19,662 nucleotides of DNA from an uncultured Oscillospiraceae bacterium (lineage in GTDB: Bacteria; Bacillota; Clostridia; Oscillospirales; Oscillospiraceae): positions 1 to 19,662 of the forward strand of contig CAKUDE010000037.1 of the NCBI GenBank assembly GCA_934645175.1, given 5' to 3'. How positions within the stretch are numbered: position 1 is the first letter of the stretch; the number at the start of each line of letters is the position of its first letter. Made by a program: the position numbers and the translations under genes. Of this stretch, positions 1 to 7,479 are shown piece after piece. A model generated the notes under the pieces. It saw nothing but the letters and a program-made list of their open reading frames with translations. It was not told where the DNA came from and searched no databases.

Positions 1-20
1 CTTTTTTTGAAAATAGTTAT

Positions 21-54
21 AAAAAACTGGGCCCCGCATTTCTGCGAGACCCAG
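21..54 (-). terminator. Rho-independent terminator after the CatA-like gene
   Basis: Read on the minus strand, arms 44-54 and 27-37 pair over 11 bp around a 6-nt loop. Two or three of the pairs are G-U, so the stem is complete only in the minus-strand RNA. Six U residues follow (A-run 21-26 on the plus strand). It lies about 60 nt past the stop of the acetyltransferase gene. The rest of 1-115 shows nothing else. Confidence 0.85.
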
Positions 55-115
55 CCTTTCTTAACTTAGTGACATTGAGCGACCGGGATCCCCCATTTTG
101 TAGCCGATCGTCCGT

Positions 116-748
116 TTATCGTCCGAAATCCGCAAGCATCTCCTCCAGGCTCCGGTAAAAGCGGCCGATGTGCAGTCCGTCAACCAGGGCATGATTGGCA
201 AGAATCGTTACGGGAAGCGTGCAACGTCCGTCCCGCTCCATATATCTTCCCCAGACAATACGGGGATTGGAGTCAGCAGGTATCGGTGTCGGCTGCGTTA
301 GAGCGCTGTAATGAATCCACGGGAGCGTAGAAATAAACAGCAGGCTCAAAGGATCTTCGCCGTCGTCCAGGCTGCCGTGCAGACGGGCAGCCTCGTGTAA
401 ACGGAGCGCCTCCGGCAGGTAACTGTCAAAAGGCTGCATACAATTCAGCCGACAGTATACGTAGCTGTCGTCCTCGCGCAGAACCGTATGGGAAGTATCG
501 CAGCAGTCAAATTCAACGACTTTCCCTTCCCATATCCTGCGGCGCAGCTCCGGCACCGCATTGGCCGCGCGGCCGACGCAGTAGTTCAGGCTCAGGAAAA
601 ATGGAAGCGCTTCCCTGCGGCAGCGCCCGCGCAAAGAAGTTATGTCAACCTCCACCGTCGCACCGACATAGGGATTGTCCATCCGCGAAAATAACTCAAA
701 CTGCGCCCTGCGAGGATCGCACTCCATGGAGATCACTCTGTAATTCAT
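116..748 (-). CDS. CatA-type chloramphenicol acetyltransferase-like protein
   Basis: This is a CoA-dependent acyltransferase of the trimeric chloramphenicol acetyltransferase (CatA) family, expected to be cytosolic. From the start chosen here it has 210 residues, the usual family size. Two family signatures are visible: a Ser-containing S-T-L-P-W segment in the middle, and the catalytic motif H-A-L-V-D-G about 25 residues from the end, whose His is the general base. The N-terminus MNYRVISME matches the normal CAT start, so I prefer this ATG over one four codons upstream (760), whose Shine-Dalgarno would sit almost on the start codon. The gene follows the FCD regulator after a hairpin, and no promoter of its own is obvious. 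Many CatA relatives in clostridia do not confer chloramphenicol resistance and may acetylate other hydroxyl groups; the sequence alone cannot decide the substrate. Confidence 0.88.
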   Translation of the reverse strand: MNYRVISMECDPRRAQFELFSRMDNPYVGATVEVDITSLRGRCRREALPFFLSLNYCVGRAANAVPELRRRIWEGKVVEFDCCDTSHTVLREDDSYVYCRLNCMQPFDSYLPEALRLHEAARLHGSLDDGEDPLSLLFISTLPWIHYSALTQPTPIPADSNPRIVWGRYMERDGRCTLPVTILANHALVDGLHIGRFYRSLEEMLADFGR

Positions 749-775
749 TTTTTCTTCCATCCTCTCCGTTATTGT

Positions 776-812
776 AAAGTATAAGCCGCCCCTTGAGGGC
801 GGCTTATACTTT
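776..812 (-). terminator. Long perfect hairpin overlapping the FCD regulator stop codon
   Basis: Arms 776-791 and 797-812 are a 16-bp perfect inverted repeat with a 5-nt loop. On the minus strand it begins inside the TAA stop of the regulator and ends in UUAUACUUU. The U-tract is interrupted, so termination may be partial and could allow read-through into the acetyltransferase gene. Confidence 0.75.
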
Positions 813-1521
813 ATGGCTGGTCTGCAGAGTATTCCTTGCTGGCCTCCAAATCGGTCAGAATCGCCTCGATATGCAGCGCCATCGCATGTTCTCCGAGAAC
901 AGGGTCACGCCGCTCAAAGGCATTGACGACCGCATTGTGCGCCGGAACAACGTTCCGCACATTGTTGGGAATCACAAAGGTATTATAGCGGAAGGGCTTC
1001 AGCGCATCGGTAATGCGATTGTTAATGTCCACAAAAAGCATATTACCGGTCATCTCAATGATTGCGCGGTGGAATTCCGTATCACAGCGGGCAATCGTAG
1101 CCGCGTCATGAACCACCGCAGCTTTCTCAGAGGTGTGGTGAAGCTCCGCAAGACGAGCCACATCGGCATCGGTGCAGCGCATAATTGCCAGGCGGGTAGC
1201 ATACGGCTCCATGGCGGCGCGGACATCGATCAGATCCTTAATCTGCACTTCATTGGCTCGGAACCACTCGGCCACATCGCCCTCACCCAGTTCGATCTTA
1301 CTGGCGACAAAAGCACCGCGGCCGGCACGCATCTCCACCAAACCACGCGCCTGTAAAAGGCGCACGGCCTCGCGGACGGTCCCGCGTCCGACAGCAAGCT
1401 GCTCACAGAGCTGCTTCTCCGTAGGGAGCTTATCCCCGATTCGAACCTGCTCACTGAGAATATACTCAGACAGGCGCTTCTCCACCTGCTGAACCGCAGA
1501 GACGCGCTCCACCGCTACCAT
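811..1521 (-). CDS. GntR-family transcriptional regulator, FCD (FadR) subfamily
   Basis: This 236-residue DNA-binding repressor or activator has an N-terminal winged helix-turn-helix (about residues 5-70; P-T-E-K-Q-L-C-E-Q-L and G-R-G-T-V-R-E-A-V-R-L-L are typical) and a C-terminal all-helical FCD ligand domain. FCD metal-site residues are visible: D and H in CDTEFHRAI, H in PAHNAVV, and H in MALHIEA. Regulators of this class usually sense carboxylic or sugar acids. The start is the ATG at 1521, which has GGAGGG six bases upstream; an in-frame TTG eight codons earlier lacks a ribosome site. It has a strong promoter of its own just after the dehydrogenase gene, with an inverted repeat over the -10 that suggests autoregulation. 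It is the most likely regulator of the neighbouring divergent catabolic operons, which is inference from position and family. Confidence 0.93.
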   Translation of the reverse strand: MVAVERVSAVQQVEKRLSEYILSEQVRIGDKLPTEKQLCEQLAVGRGTVREAVRLLQARGLVEMRAGRGAFVASKIELGEGDVAEWFRANEVQIKDLIDVRAAMEPYATRLAIMRCTDADVARLAELHHTSEKAAVVHDAATIARCDTEFHRAIIEMTGNMLFVDINNRITDALKPFRYNTFVIPNNVRNVVPAHNAVVNAFERRDPVLGEHAMALHIEAILTDLEASKEYSADQP

Positions 1522-1556
1522 TGAGATCCCTCCAAATGCCTTCAAAAAACACGACT

Positions 1557-1578
1557 ATTTGTGTATTATATCACAAAT
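1557..1578. promoter_or_regulatory. Candidate autoregulatory operator over the -10
   Basis: ATTTGTG (1557-1563) and CACAAAT (1572-1578) form a perfect 7-bp inverted repeat with an 8-bp spacer. It covers the -10 hexamer of the regulator promoter, so a bound protein would block RNA polymerase. The regulator itself is the natural candidate. The spacing also resembles a CRP-type box, so a CRP-like protein cannot be excluded. Confidence 0.6.
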
Positions 1579-1593
1579 TCTACCATTTGTCAA
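1565..1593 (-). promoter_or_regulatory. Promoter of the FCD regulator gene
   Basis: On the minus strand, TTGACA (1588-1593), a 17-bp spacer and TATAAT (1565-1570) form a full consensus sigma-A promoter. The start site falls near 1558, followed by the GGAGGG ribosome site. The regulator can therefore be made independently of the upstream transporter operon. Confidence 0.88.
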
Positions 1594-1611
1594 CGTATTC
1601 TGAAAGCCGCA

Positions 1612-2634
1612 TTATAGTTTAATCAAATATTTTAGTGCCTCATGGCGTCTCAAACTGTCGTACGCCGCAGAAATATCATTCAGCTCGAACGGCTTCTGCA
1701 TATCATACCACAGCTCCGCGCGAAGCTTCCCCTGAAGAATCAACGACTGCACCTCGCCGTTCGACTCCTCCTCATCGTAGCCGCCCGCATAAACGCGGAA
1801 GCTGCGTTTGGCGCAGAAGGGGTTGAGCGCGTAGGTAAAACGTCCGTTCCAGCCGTAGTTTCCAAGCACGCCTTCCTCTTTCAGGAACGGAAGCAGCATA
1901 TTGACGGTCTTGTCCGCACCGACGCCGTCGATCAGAAAATCAACCGCCGCCCCGGAGAAGCGCTCGGCATACTGTGCGGCAAGCTGCGGGTCCTTATAGC
2001 TCAGGTAATCCGCAATGGGCAGCCTGCGAAAATCCGCTTCACGCGAAGCACTGCCGACACAGACCACAAACGCGCCCGTGTTACAGCAGTGCGCCGCAAG
2101 CGAAAGCGCATTAGCACCGGAGCCGATAACAATCACACGTTGTCCGGCGCGTACGCCGATACGACGGATATACGACAGCGTTTCACGCCATGTGATAATC
2201 ATCGGTGCCGCCTTTTCATCGATCTGCGGCGCAACAATCTGGTTGACGCGATAGCGCATCCATTCGGATTCTACTACGCCGTCACAGCGCATCTGCCAAT
2301 GGTCGCGCGCAATGCCATACTGCGCAAAACCGCCCCAGTTGGAGCCAAGCCCTTCCAGCAGTCCCGCCGGTGCTCCGACGCGCGTGACCAGATCGCCCAC
2401 GCGATAATTCTTCACACGGCTGCCGACTGCAACAACACGGCCGACGCTCTCATGACCGAGAATGGTCGGGAACGTGACGGGATTCGGATGCAGTCCGTCC
2501 ATCAGATGAATGTCCGTTCCGGCACAGGTGGAGCCGTAGCACATCTCGCAAAGCGCATCGTATTCGCCCACGACGGGCTGCGGGACGTCGAGCACCTCCA
2601 GTGTGCCGAGCTTCGTTACCACTGCCGCTTTCAT
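1612..2634 (-). CDS. Zinc-type alcohol dehydrogenase (MDR family) lacking the structural zinc loop
   Basis: This is an NAD(P)-dependent medium-chain dehydrogenase/reductase of 340 residues, probably oxidising a sugar, polyol or hydroxy-acid. Catalytic zinc ligands are visible as Cys37 (S-T-C-A-G-T-D) and His61-Glu62 (L-G-H-E-S-V-G). A Rossmann nucleotide site follows around V-I-V-I-G-S-G-A-N-A. The four-cysteine structural zinc lobe that normally follows G-D-x-V is absent. The ATG at 2634 starts one base after the livF stop and has GGGTGG upstream; a GTG three codons earlier is possible but would overlap livF. It is the last gene of the transporter operon, directly before the promoter of the FCD regulator. 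This placement suggests it acts on the imported compound or a breakdown product. The exact substrate is unknown. Confidence 0.88.
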   Translation of the reverse strand: MKAAVVTKLGTLEVLDVPQPVVGEYDALCEMCYGSTCAGTDIHLMDGLHPNPVTFPTILGHESVGRVVAVGSRVKNYRVGDLVTRVGAPAGLLEGLGSNWGGFAQYGIARDHWQMRCDGVVESEWMRYRVNQIVAPQIDEKAAPMIITWRETLSYIRRIGVRAGQRVIVIGSGANALSLAAHCCNTGAFVVCVGSASREADFRRLPIADYLSYKDPQLAAQYAERFSGAAVDFLIDGVGADKTVNMLLPFLKEEGVLGNYGWNGRFTYALNPFCAKRSFRVYAGGYDEEESNGEVQSLILQGKLRAELWYDMQKPFELNDISAAYDSLRRHEALKYLIKL

Positions 2635-2635
2635 A

Positions 2636-3361
2636 TCAGCCACCCAAATAGGCCTTACGGATTTCGTCGGATTCGATCAGCTTATGGCTGTCGCCGCCGG
2701 TCTTGATAAAGCCGTTTTCCAGAACATAGGTACGGTTTGAAATCGACAGCGCCATAAAGGCGTTCTGCTCGACAAGAAGAACAGGGATATGGCGTTCCTT
2801 ATTGATGCGCACAATAATATCAAACATATTATCCACGATCACCGGTGCAAGTCCGAGCGACGGCTCATCAAACATGATGAGCTTCGGGTCGGCCATCAGG
2901 CCGCGGGCAATGGCCAGCATCTGCTGCTCGCCGCCGGACAGCGAGCCGGCAAGCTGTGTACGCCGCTCCTTCAGGCGGGGAAACAGCGCATACTGCTCCT
3001 CCAGCATTTCGTTGAGCTTCTTGCGGGAGTAGGTTTTGGAATATGCGCCCATTTCAAGATTGACCTGTACGGAAAGGTCCGGGAACACAAGCCGTCCTTC
3101 GGGAACATAAATGATGCCCTCTTTGACGACCTTGTGGCTCTTGAGCTTGGTAATATCCTTGCCGTCAAAGGTGATTGTACCGTTTTTTGCGGGGCGAAGC
3201 CCCATGATCGAGCGCATGGTCGTTGTTTTGCCTGCGCCGTTGGAACCGATGATGGAGACGATCTCTCCCTCGTAGACATCGAGTGAAATACCGAACAGCG
3301 CCTGTACCTCACCATAGAAAACGTCCACGCCCTTCAGCGAAAGAATCGGAGTCTGACTCAT
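2636..3361 (-). CDS. livF: Branched-chain amino acid-type ABC transporter ATP-binding protein LivF
   Basis: This is one of two cytoplasmic ATPases of an HBC-type (LivFGHMJ) importer. It has 241 residues, normal for LivF. Walker A is G-S-N-G-A-G-K-T-T near residue 39, the ABC signature is L-S-G-G-E-Q-Q, and Walker B is L-I-M-F-D-E-P. The sequence G-I-I-Y-V-P-E-G-R-L-V-F-P-D-L-S between Walker A and the signature is characteristic of LivF. The ATG overlaps the livG stop as ATGA, which implies translational coupling. LivF relatives transport amino acids but also amides, urea, aromatic acids and other carboxylates. The neighbouring aldolases and sugar enzymes suggest that this one may not carry amino acids. 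Confidence 0.95.
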   Translation of the reverse strand: MSQTPILSLKGVDVFYGEVQALFGISLDVYEGEIVSIIGSNGAGKTTTMRSIMGLRPAKNGTITFDGKDITKLKSHKVVKEGIIYVPEGRLVFPDLSVQVNLEMGAYSKTYSRKKLNEMLEEQYALFPRLKERRTQLAGSLSGGEQQMLAIARGLMADPKLIMFDEPSLGLAPVIVDNMFDIIVRINKERHIPVLLVEQNAFMALSISNRTYVLENGFIKTGGDSHKLIESDEIRKAYLGG

Positions 3362-4134
3362 TTTTTCACCTGATACCTTTCTCCCAGATAAGCCTTGATG
3401 ACCTCCGGGTGGTTCTGGATCTCCACAGGCGTCCCCTCGGCAATCTTCGCGCCGAAGTTGACCACGGTGATGCGCTGACTGACCGACATAACGACGTCCA
3501 TATTATGCTCAATAAAGAACAGTGTGACGCCCTCGTCGTGGATACGCAGCAGAAGCTTGATAAACTCGGAGCGCTCGGAAGGGTTCAGACCCGCGGCAGG
3601 CTCGTCAAGCAGCAGCAGCTTCGGAGCCGTCATTAGTGCGCGGGCAACCTCAAGCACCTTGCGGTTGCCGTAAGGCAGATTTTTAACCAGCTCGTTGCGA
3701 ATGGAATACAGGCCGACATAATCCAGCAGATAATCCGCCTTCTCACGCAGCATCTTATCCTCCTTGCGCAGGCCGAGGAAGTTGAACACGCTTGCCGTCA
3801 GGCCGAGCTTTGTGAGCTGATGGCCGCCAACCTGCACATTTTCCAGCGCTGTCATCGTGTTATAGAGCTTGATATTCTGGAATGTGCGACCGATGCCGAG
3901 ACGCGCGATTTCGTGCGTCTGCAGCTTGGTAATCTCGGTATCGCGATAGTAGATATGACCGCTGGTAGGCTGGAAAACGCCCTCGATCATATTTGTGGCT
4001 GTGGTCTTACCGGCGCCGTTCGGACCGATGAGCGCATGAATGGTGTTTTCTTCGACCTCCATCGACAGATCGTTCACGGCCGTCAGGCCGCCGAACTGCT
4101 TGGTGATGTGATCGAGCTTAAGGATCGCTGCCAT
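3358..4134 (-). CDS. livG: Branched-chain amino acid-type ABC transporter ATP-binding protein LivG
   Basis: This is the second ATPase of the importer, with 258 residues. Walker A is G-P-N-G-A-G-K-T-T near residue 36. Family features are G-I-G-R-T-F-Q-N-I before the signature region, the degenerate signature L-P-Y-G-N-R-K that is usual in LivG, and Walker B L-L-L-L-D-E-P-A-A-G-L-N. The C-terminus ends P-E-V-I-K-A-Y-L-G, also typical. It starts one base after the livM stop with AGGAGG about 10 bases upstream, and its own stop overlaps the livF start. Confidence 0.95.
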   Translation of the reverse strand: MAAILKLDHITKQFGGLTAVNDLSMEVEENTIHALIGPNGAGKTTATNMIEGVFQPTSGHIYYRDTEITKLQTHEIARLGIGRTFQNIKLYNTMTALENVQVGGHQLTKLGLTASVFNFLGLRKEDKMLREKADYLLDYVGLYSIRNELVKNLPYGNRKVLEVARALMTAPKLLLLDEPAAGLNPSERSEFIKLLLRIHDEGVTLFFIEHNMDVVMSVSQRITVVNFGAKIAEGTPVEIQNHPEVIKAYLGERYQVKK

Positions 4135-4135
4135 A

Positions 4136-5137
4136 CTACCGCACCTCCTGACCGACTGCCTCAGGCTTTTTGCCGAACTTGCGCTTGAGATAATTCCAGA
4201 ACTTTGTGATCAACGACCAGAGGCCGTCCGGCAACAGAATTGCCATAACAAGGCAGATGGTCGAGAACACGATCCAGTAATAGTCGCCGAAGTCGCGCAG
4301 GAATTCCGGCAGAACGGTAACAAGGGTCGCGCCAAGCAGATTGCCCGGAACACTTCCCAGTCCGCCGATCATAAGCATCGCAACATAGTTTTGCGAATAC
4401 TGCACGGTAAAGCCGGAGGGGTTCAGATACTGGTTATAGCCTGCATACATGCAGCCTGCGATAACGGCGTAAATCGAAGCCAACGTGAACGCCTGGATCT
4501 TCAGGCGGGAGACGTTGATGCCGCCCGCTTCCGCAGCCTCAGAGTTGTCGCGAATCGCCTTAAAGGCGCGGCCCCACTTGGAGTTTACAATGATAAGAGC
4601 CACCGCCACGAGGATTACCGTGAAAATAAGGTTGAGATAGAAGTAGCTGTTTTTATCACTCAGATCAAAGAAGAACGGCAGGCGGACAATATTCGTAAAG
4701 CCCATCGTGCCGCCGGTCAGCTCGGGCAGATTTGAGGCCAGCAGACGCACGACCTCAGAGAAACCGATGGTCGTCAGCGAGAGGAAAAAGCCCTTCAGGC
4801 GAAGGCTCGGAATACCGAGGCCGAGGCCCATTGCCAGCGCAACGGCCAGCAGAGCGAACAGCGCAACCCAGGGCTGCCATCCGTAAGAGGTGGTCAAAAT
4901 GCCGTAGGTGTAGGCGCCCATAGCGACCATGCCCGCCGAAGCAAGGTTCATCTGACCGGTCAGTCCGGTGATGAAGTTCAGGCCGAGGACAATCACGATG
5001 TTGTAGAGCACCATGTTCATGACGCTCTGCACGTAGGAGTTGCTAACGGAGAAGAGAAGAATGACGGCCGCGATGGCAGCGGCTGCACCGGCAAAGCCGA
5101 GCGAGGCGCGCACGGGCGCTTTTGCGTTTTTCAACAT
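4136..5137 (-). CDS. livM: Branched-chain amino acid-type ABC transporter permease LivM
   Basis: This integral membrane permease has 333 residues, consistent with LivM, and contains many hydrophobic segments. The signature T-G-L-T-G-Q-M-N-L-A-S-A-G-M lies near residue 58, and the EAA-like cytoplasmic loop G-R-A-F-K-A-I-R-D-N-S-E-A-A-E-A-G-G-I-N contacts the ATPases. The stretch G-G-L-G-S-V-P-G-N-L-L-G-A near the C-terminus is also characteristic. It starts 12 bases after the livH stop with GGGGGCG upstream. It pairs with LivH to form the membrane channel. Confidence 0.94.
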   Translation of the reverse strand: MLKNAKAPVRASLGFAGAAAAIAAVILLFSVSNSYVQSVMNMVLYNIVIVLGLNFITGLTGQMNLASAGMVAMGAYTYGILTTSYGWQPWVALFALLAVALAMGLGLGIPSLRLKGFFLSLTTIGFSEVVRLLASNLPELTGGTMGFTNIVRLPFFFDLSDKNSYFYLNLIFTVILVAVALIIVNSKWGRAFKAIRDNSEAAEAGGINVSRLKIQAFTLASIYAVIAGCMYAGYNQYLNPSGFTVQYSQNYVAMLMIGGLGSVPGNLLGATLVTVLPEFLRDFGDYYWIVFSTICLVMAILLPDGLWSLITKFWNYLKRKFGKKPEAVGQEVR

Positions 5138-5149
5138 ACTCTCGCCCCC

Positions 5150-6022
5150 TTAGCTGCGCTTGACACGGACGATGCCGCCCGGACGGATGAGAAGGAACAG
5201 GATCATTACGGCAAAAGCCAGAACATCCTTATAGATCGTCGGGACGACCAAGATGCCGAACTGCTCCAGAAGACCGATAAAGATACCGCCGATGATCGCA
5301 CCGGGGTAGCTGCCGAAGCCGCCGATGACGCCCGCGCAGAAGCCCTTCAGCGCCACAGCGGAAACCATCGAAGTGGAAACATTGTAAAGCGGCGCGCAGA
5401 GGATGCCGACAATGCCGCACAGCGCGGCGGAAATCGCGACGGTCAGGTTAATGCTGCGCTTGACGTTAATGCCCATCAGCGCGGCGGCGTCTTTATTCTG
5501 CGAAACGCAGGTCATGGCGCGGCCCGGTTTTGTTTTTTTGAAGAAAATCTGAAGGGCAACAATGATGATTATGGAAATACCGATAACCCAAAGGTAGGAT
5601 TCGGTCAGGACAGTCGAGCCGATGTTGATGCTCTTGCGAAGGAAGCCCTTAACGGTGAAGGGCAGCGCGCCCCAGTTCAGACGCACGGCTTCCAGAATAA
5701 TGCGGCTGAGCATCATGGTGCCGAACATGGCATAAGTGACAAACTGCAGATTACGCAGCGGGTTGAGAACGATGGTCGAGACCAGTACGCCGAAGGCGGC
5801 CATGGAGATGATGGTCAGAATGATCGCCAGCCAGAACGGGAGATCCATCGCATTGACAAAGGTTCCGGCGAAAATGTATGCGCCGAGGACGATAAAGCTC
5901 TCGTGGGCGAAGTTGACCAGACCCGTGGCGTTATAGATCAGCGTATACTCCGTTGCGATCAGCGAGTAGATGAAGCCCATCGCCACGCCGGTCACAAGGC
6001 ACTGTAACAGGTTAACATTCAC
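5150..6022 (-). CDS. livH: Branched-chain amino acid-type ABC transporter permease LivH
   Basis: This is the partner permease of LivM, with 290 residues and about eight hydrophobic segments. The N-terminal family motif is G-L-V-N-F-A-H-E-S-F near residue 34, where most relatives have G-E or G-D after the His. The ATPase-contact loop G-R-A-M-T-C-V-S-Q-N-K-D-A-A-A-L-M-G-I-N is present. The start is a GTG at 6022, supported by AAGGAG ending nine bases upstream. It lies about 140 bases after the binding-protein gene, and a hairpin separates the two. Confidence 0.94.
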   Translation of the reverse strand: MNVNLLQCLVTGVAMGFIYSLIATEYTLIYNATGLVNFAHESFIVLGAYIFAGTFVNAMDLPFWLAIILTIISMAAFGVLVSTIVLNPLRNLQFVTYAMFGTMMLSRIILEAVRLNWGALPFTVKGFLRKSINIGSTVLTESYLWVIGISIIIIVALQIFFKKTKPGRAMTCVSQNKDAAALMGINVKRSINLTVAISAALCGIVGILCAPLYNVSTSMVSAVALKGFCAGVIGGFGSYPGAIIGGIFIGLLEQFGILVVPTIYKDVLAFAVMILFLLIRPGGIVRVKRS

Positions 6023-6071
6023 AGGGAGGTACTCCTTTCCGATTCAGTTTGGAGGAGGGATATAAGCGAAA

Positions 6072-6111
6072 GGGCTGTGCCGTTCGCGCATCGTGCTAAG
6101 CGGCACAGCCC
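6072..6111 (-). terminator. Intergenic hairpin between binding protein and permease genes
   Basis: GGGCTGTGCCG (6072-6082) and its exact complement (6101-6111) form an 11-bp stem with an 18-nt loop. On the minus strand it is followed by UUUCGCUU, a weak U-tract. Such hairpins after binding-protein genes typically give partial termination or protect the upstream mRNA, so that the binding protein is made in excess of the permeases. Confidence 0.7.
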
Positions 6112-6165
6112 CGTGCGGTTCGCTCGGATATGATTGAGAGGTAAGAAAACCGAAGAAATCAGAAC

Positions 6166-7431
6166 TTACTTCTTGCCGAAGCCGTAGTCCTCAGCCATGG
6201 AGACGCTGCCGACGATTGTCGGAACACCGTCATAAATCTTGGCAATACCGATCTCATAAATGAGGTTGGTGTACTTGTCGGCGTAAACGGTGCCGACCAG
6301 CGTCTGAAGGCCGTTGATCTGTGCGATAGCGTCGCAGATCTTCTGGGGATCAGCGGAATCGGCAGCCTTGATGGCTTCGATGATAACGGTAGCATGAGAG
6401 TAGTACAGAGCGCCCTGAACGTCCGGAGTGGGGTTGTCGCCGTACTTTTCCTGCCATGCCTTGGTGAAGGCAGCGGGAGCCTCGCGGGTATCGGAAGCGG
6501 CGTAGTCGCTGACGCAGCCCCAGCCTTCAATCCACTCGTTCTCCATCATGCCCAGAACCTGAGTCTGCGCAAGGATCGGGTTCATATAGACGATCTGGTC
6601 ACGCAGTCCGGCTTCATACATGGCCTTGGCCAGAGCAACAGCGGCGGTGTCGTGCGTGGAGGAGACCCAAGCGTTGACGCCGGCAGCAATCGCCTTCTGA
6701 ACATAAGCGGTCAGATCGGCGTCATCCTTGTTGTGCAGATCGACATAGAAGTCAACGCCCTGCTTGGTGAAGTATTCCTTGTAGCTCTCGGCAGCGGAGG
6801 TGCCGGTTTCGTCGTTCGCGCAGACGATGCCGACCTTCAGGCCATCGGTAGAGCCGTTCTTCTTGGTGTAGTCGTCAATGACAGCCTTGCCGAGAATGAG
6901 AACGTTCAGGCCGTCGTCGCAACGGGTATGCCAGAGGTAGGGGTTCTGCAGATCGTCGATCTTGACGGAGGTGGCGGAGTTGATCAGCGGAACCTTCAGC
7001 TCACGCATGGTCGCATCCAGAGCGATCGTCGCGCCGGAGAAGTACGGCCCGAAGATGGCGCAGGCGCCATTCGCAACCAGACGGCGGACGGTGGTGTCGC
7101 AGAGGGTGGAGTCACCCTGGTCGTCTTCGACCTTCAGGACGATCTTGTGCCAACCGTCGGACAGCTTAATGCCGCCGGCTGCGTTGACCTCATCGATCTT
7201 GAGCTGCAGACCCTTCTGAGCCTGCTCGCCGCCGGCCGCCTGAGCGCCGGTAACGGGGGTGGTCAGACCGAAGATGATGTCGGCACCGTAAACACGGTCT
7301 TCCGTGTTATCGGTGTTCTGGTTGCCGGAATCTTTGCTGGGATCTGTAGATTCCGTGGGATTGCTGGTGCAGCCGGCGAACATGGCGACGACCATGATGC
7401 AGGCCAGCAGCAAAGCGATCAGCTTTTTCAT
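6166..7431 (-). CDS. Lipoprotein substrate-binding protein of the LivJ/LivK type
   Basis: This is the extracellular receptor of the importer, with 421 residues. A lipoprotein signal peptide covers residues 1-20, with K2-K3, a hydrophobic core, and the lipobox F-A-G-C giving Cys21 as the lipidated residue. A Ser/Thr/Asp/Asn-rich linker follows, then a type I periplasmic-binding fold (Peripla_BP_6). The motif I-I-F-G-L-T-T-P-V-T-G-A-Q-A-A-G-G matches the LivJ N-terminal region, and I-F-G-P-Y-F-S-G-A-T is the usual ligand-hinge segment. GGAGG lies about eight bases before the ATG. It is encoded second in the operon, 48 bases after the aldolase gene. LivJ homologues bind amino acids, aromatic acids, amides or other small carboxylates; ligand identity cannot be read from the sequence. 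Confidence 0.93.
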   Translation of the reverse strand: MKKLIALLLACIMVVAMFAGCTSNPTESTDPSKDSGNQNTDNTEDRVYGADIIFGLTTPVTGAQAAGGEQAQKGLQLKIDEVNAAGGIKLSDGWHKIVLKVEDDQGDSTLCDTTVRRLVANGACAIFGPYFSGATIALDATMRELKVPLINSATSVKIDDLQNPYLWHTRCDDGLNVLILGKAVIDDYTKKNGSTDGLKVGIVCANDETGTSAAESYKEYFTKQGVDFYVDLHNKDDADLTAYVQKAIAAGVNAWVSSTHDTAAVALAKAMYEAGLRDQIVYMNPILAQTQVLGMMENEWIEGWGCVSDYAASDTREAPAAFTKAWQEKYGDNPTPDVQGALYYSHATVIIEAIKAADSADPQKICDAIAQINGLQTLVGTVYADKYTNLIYEIGIAKIYDGVPTIVGSVSMAEDYGFGKK

Positions 7432-7479
7432 TTACATTTCCTCCATTTTCAAATTCAAATATCACCGGAAGGCAGTGCC

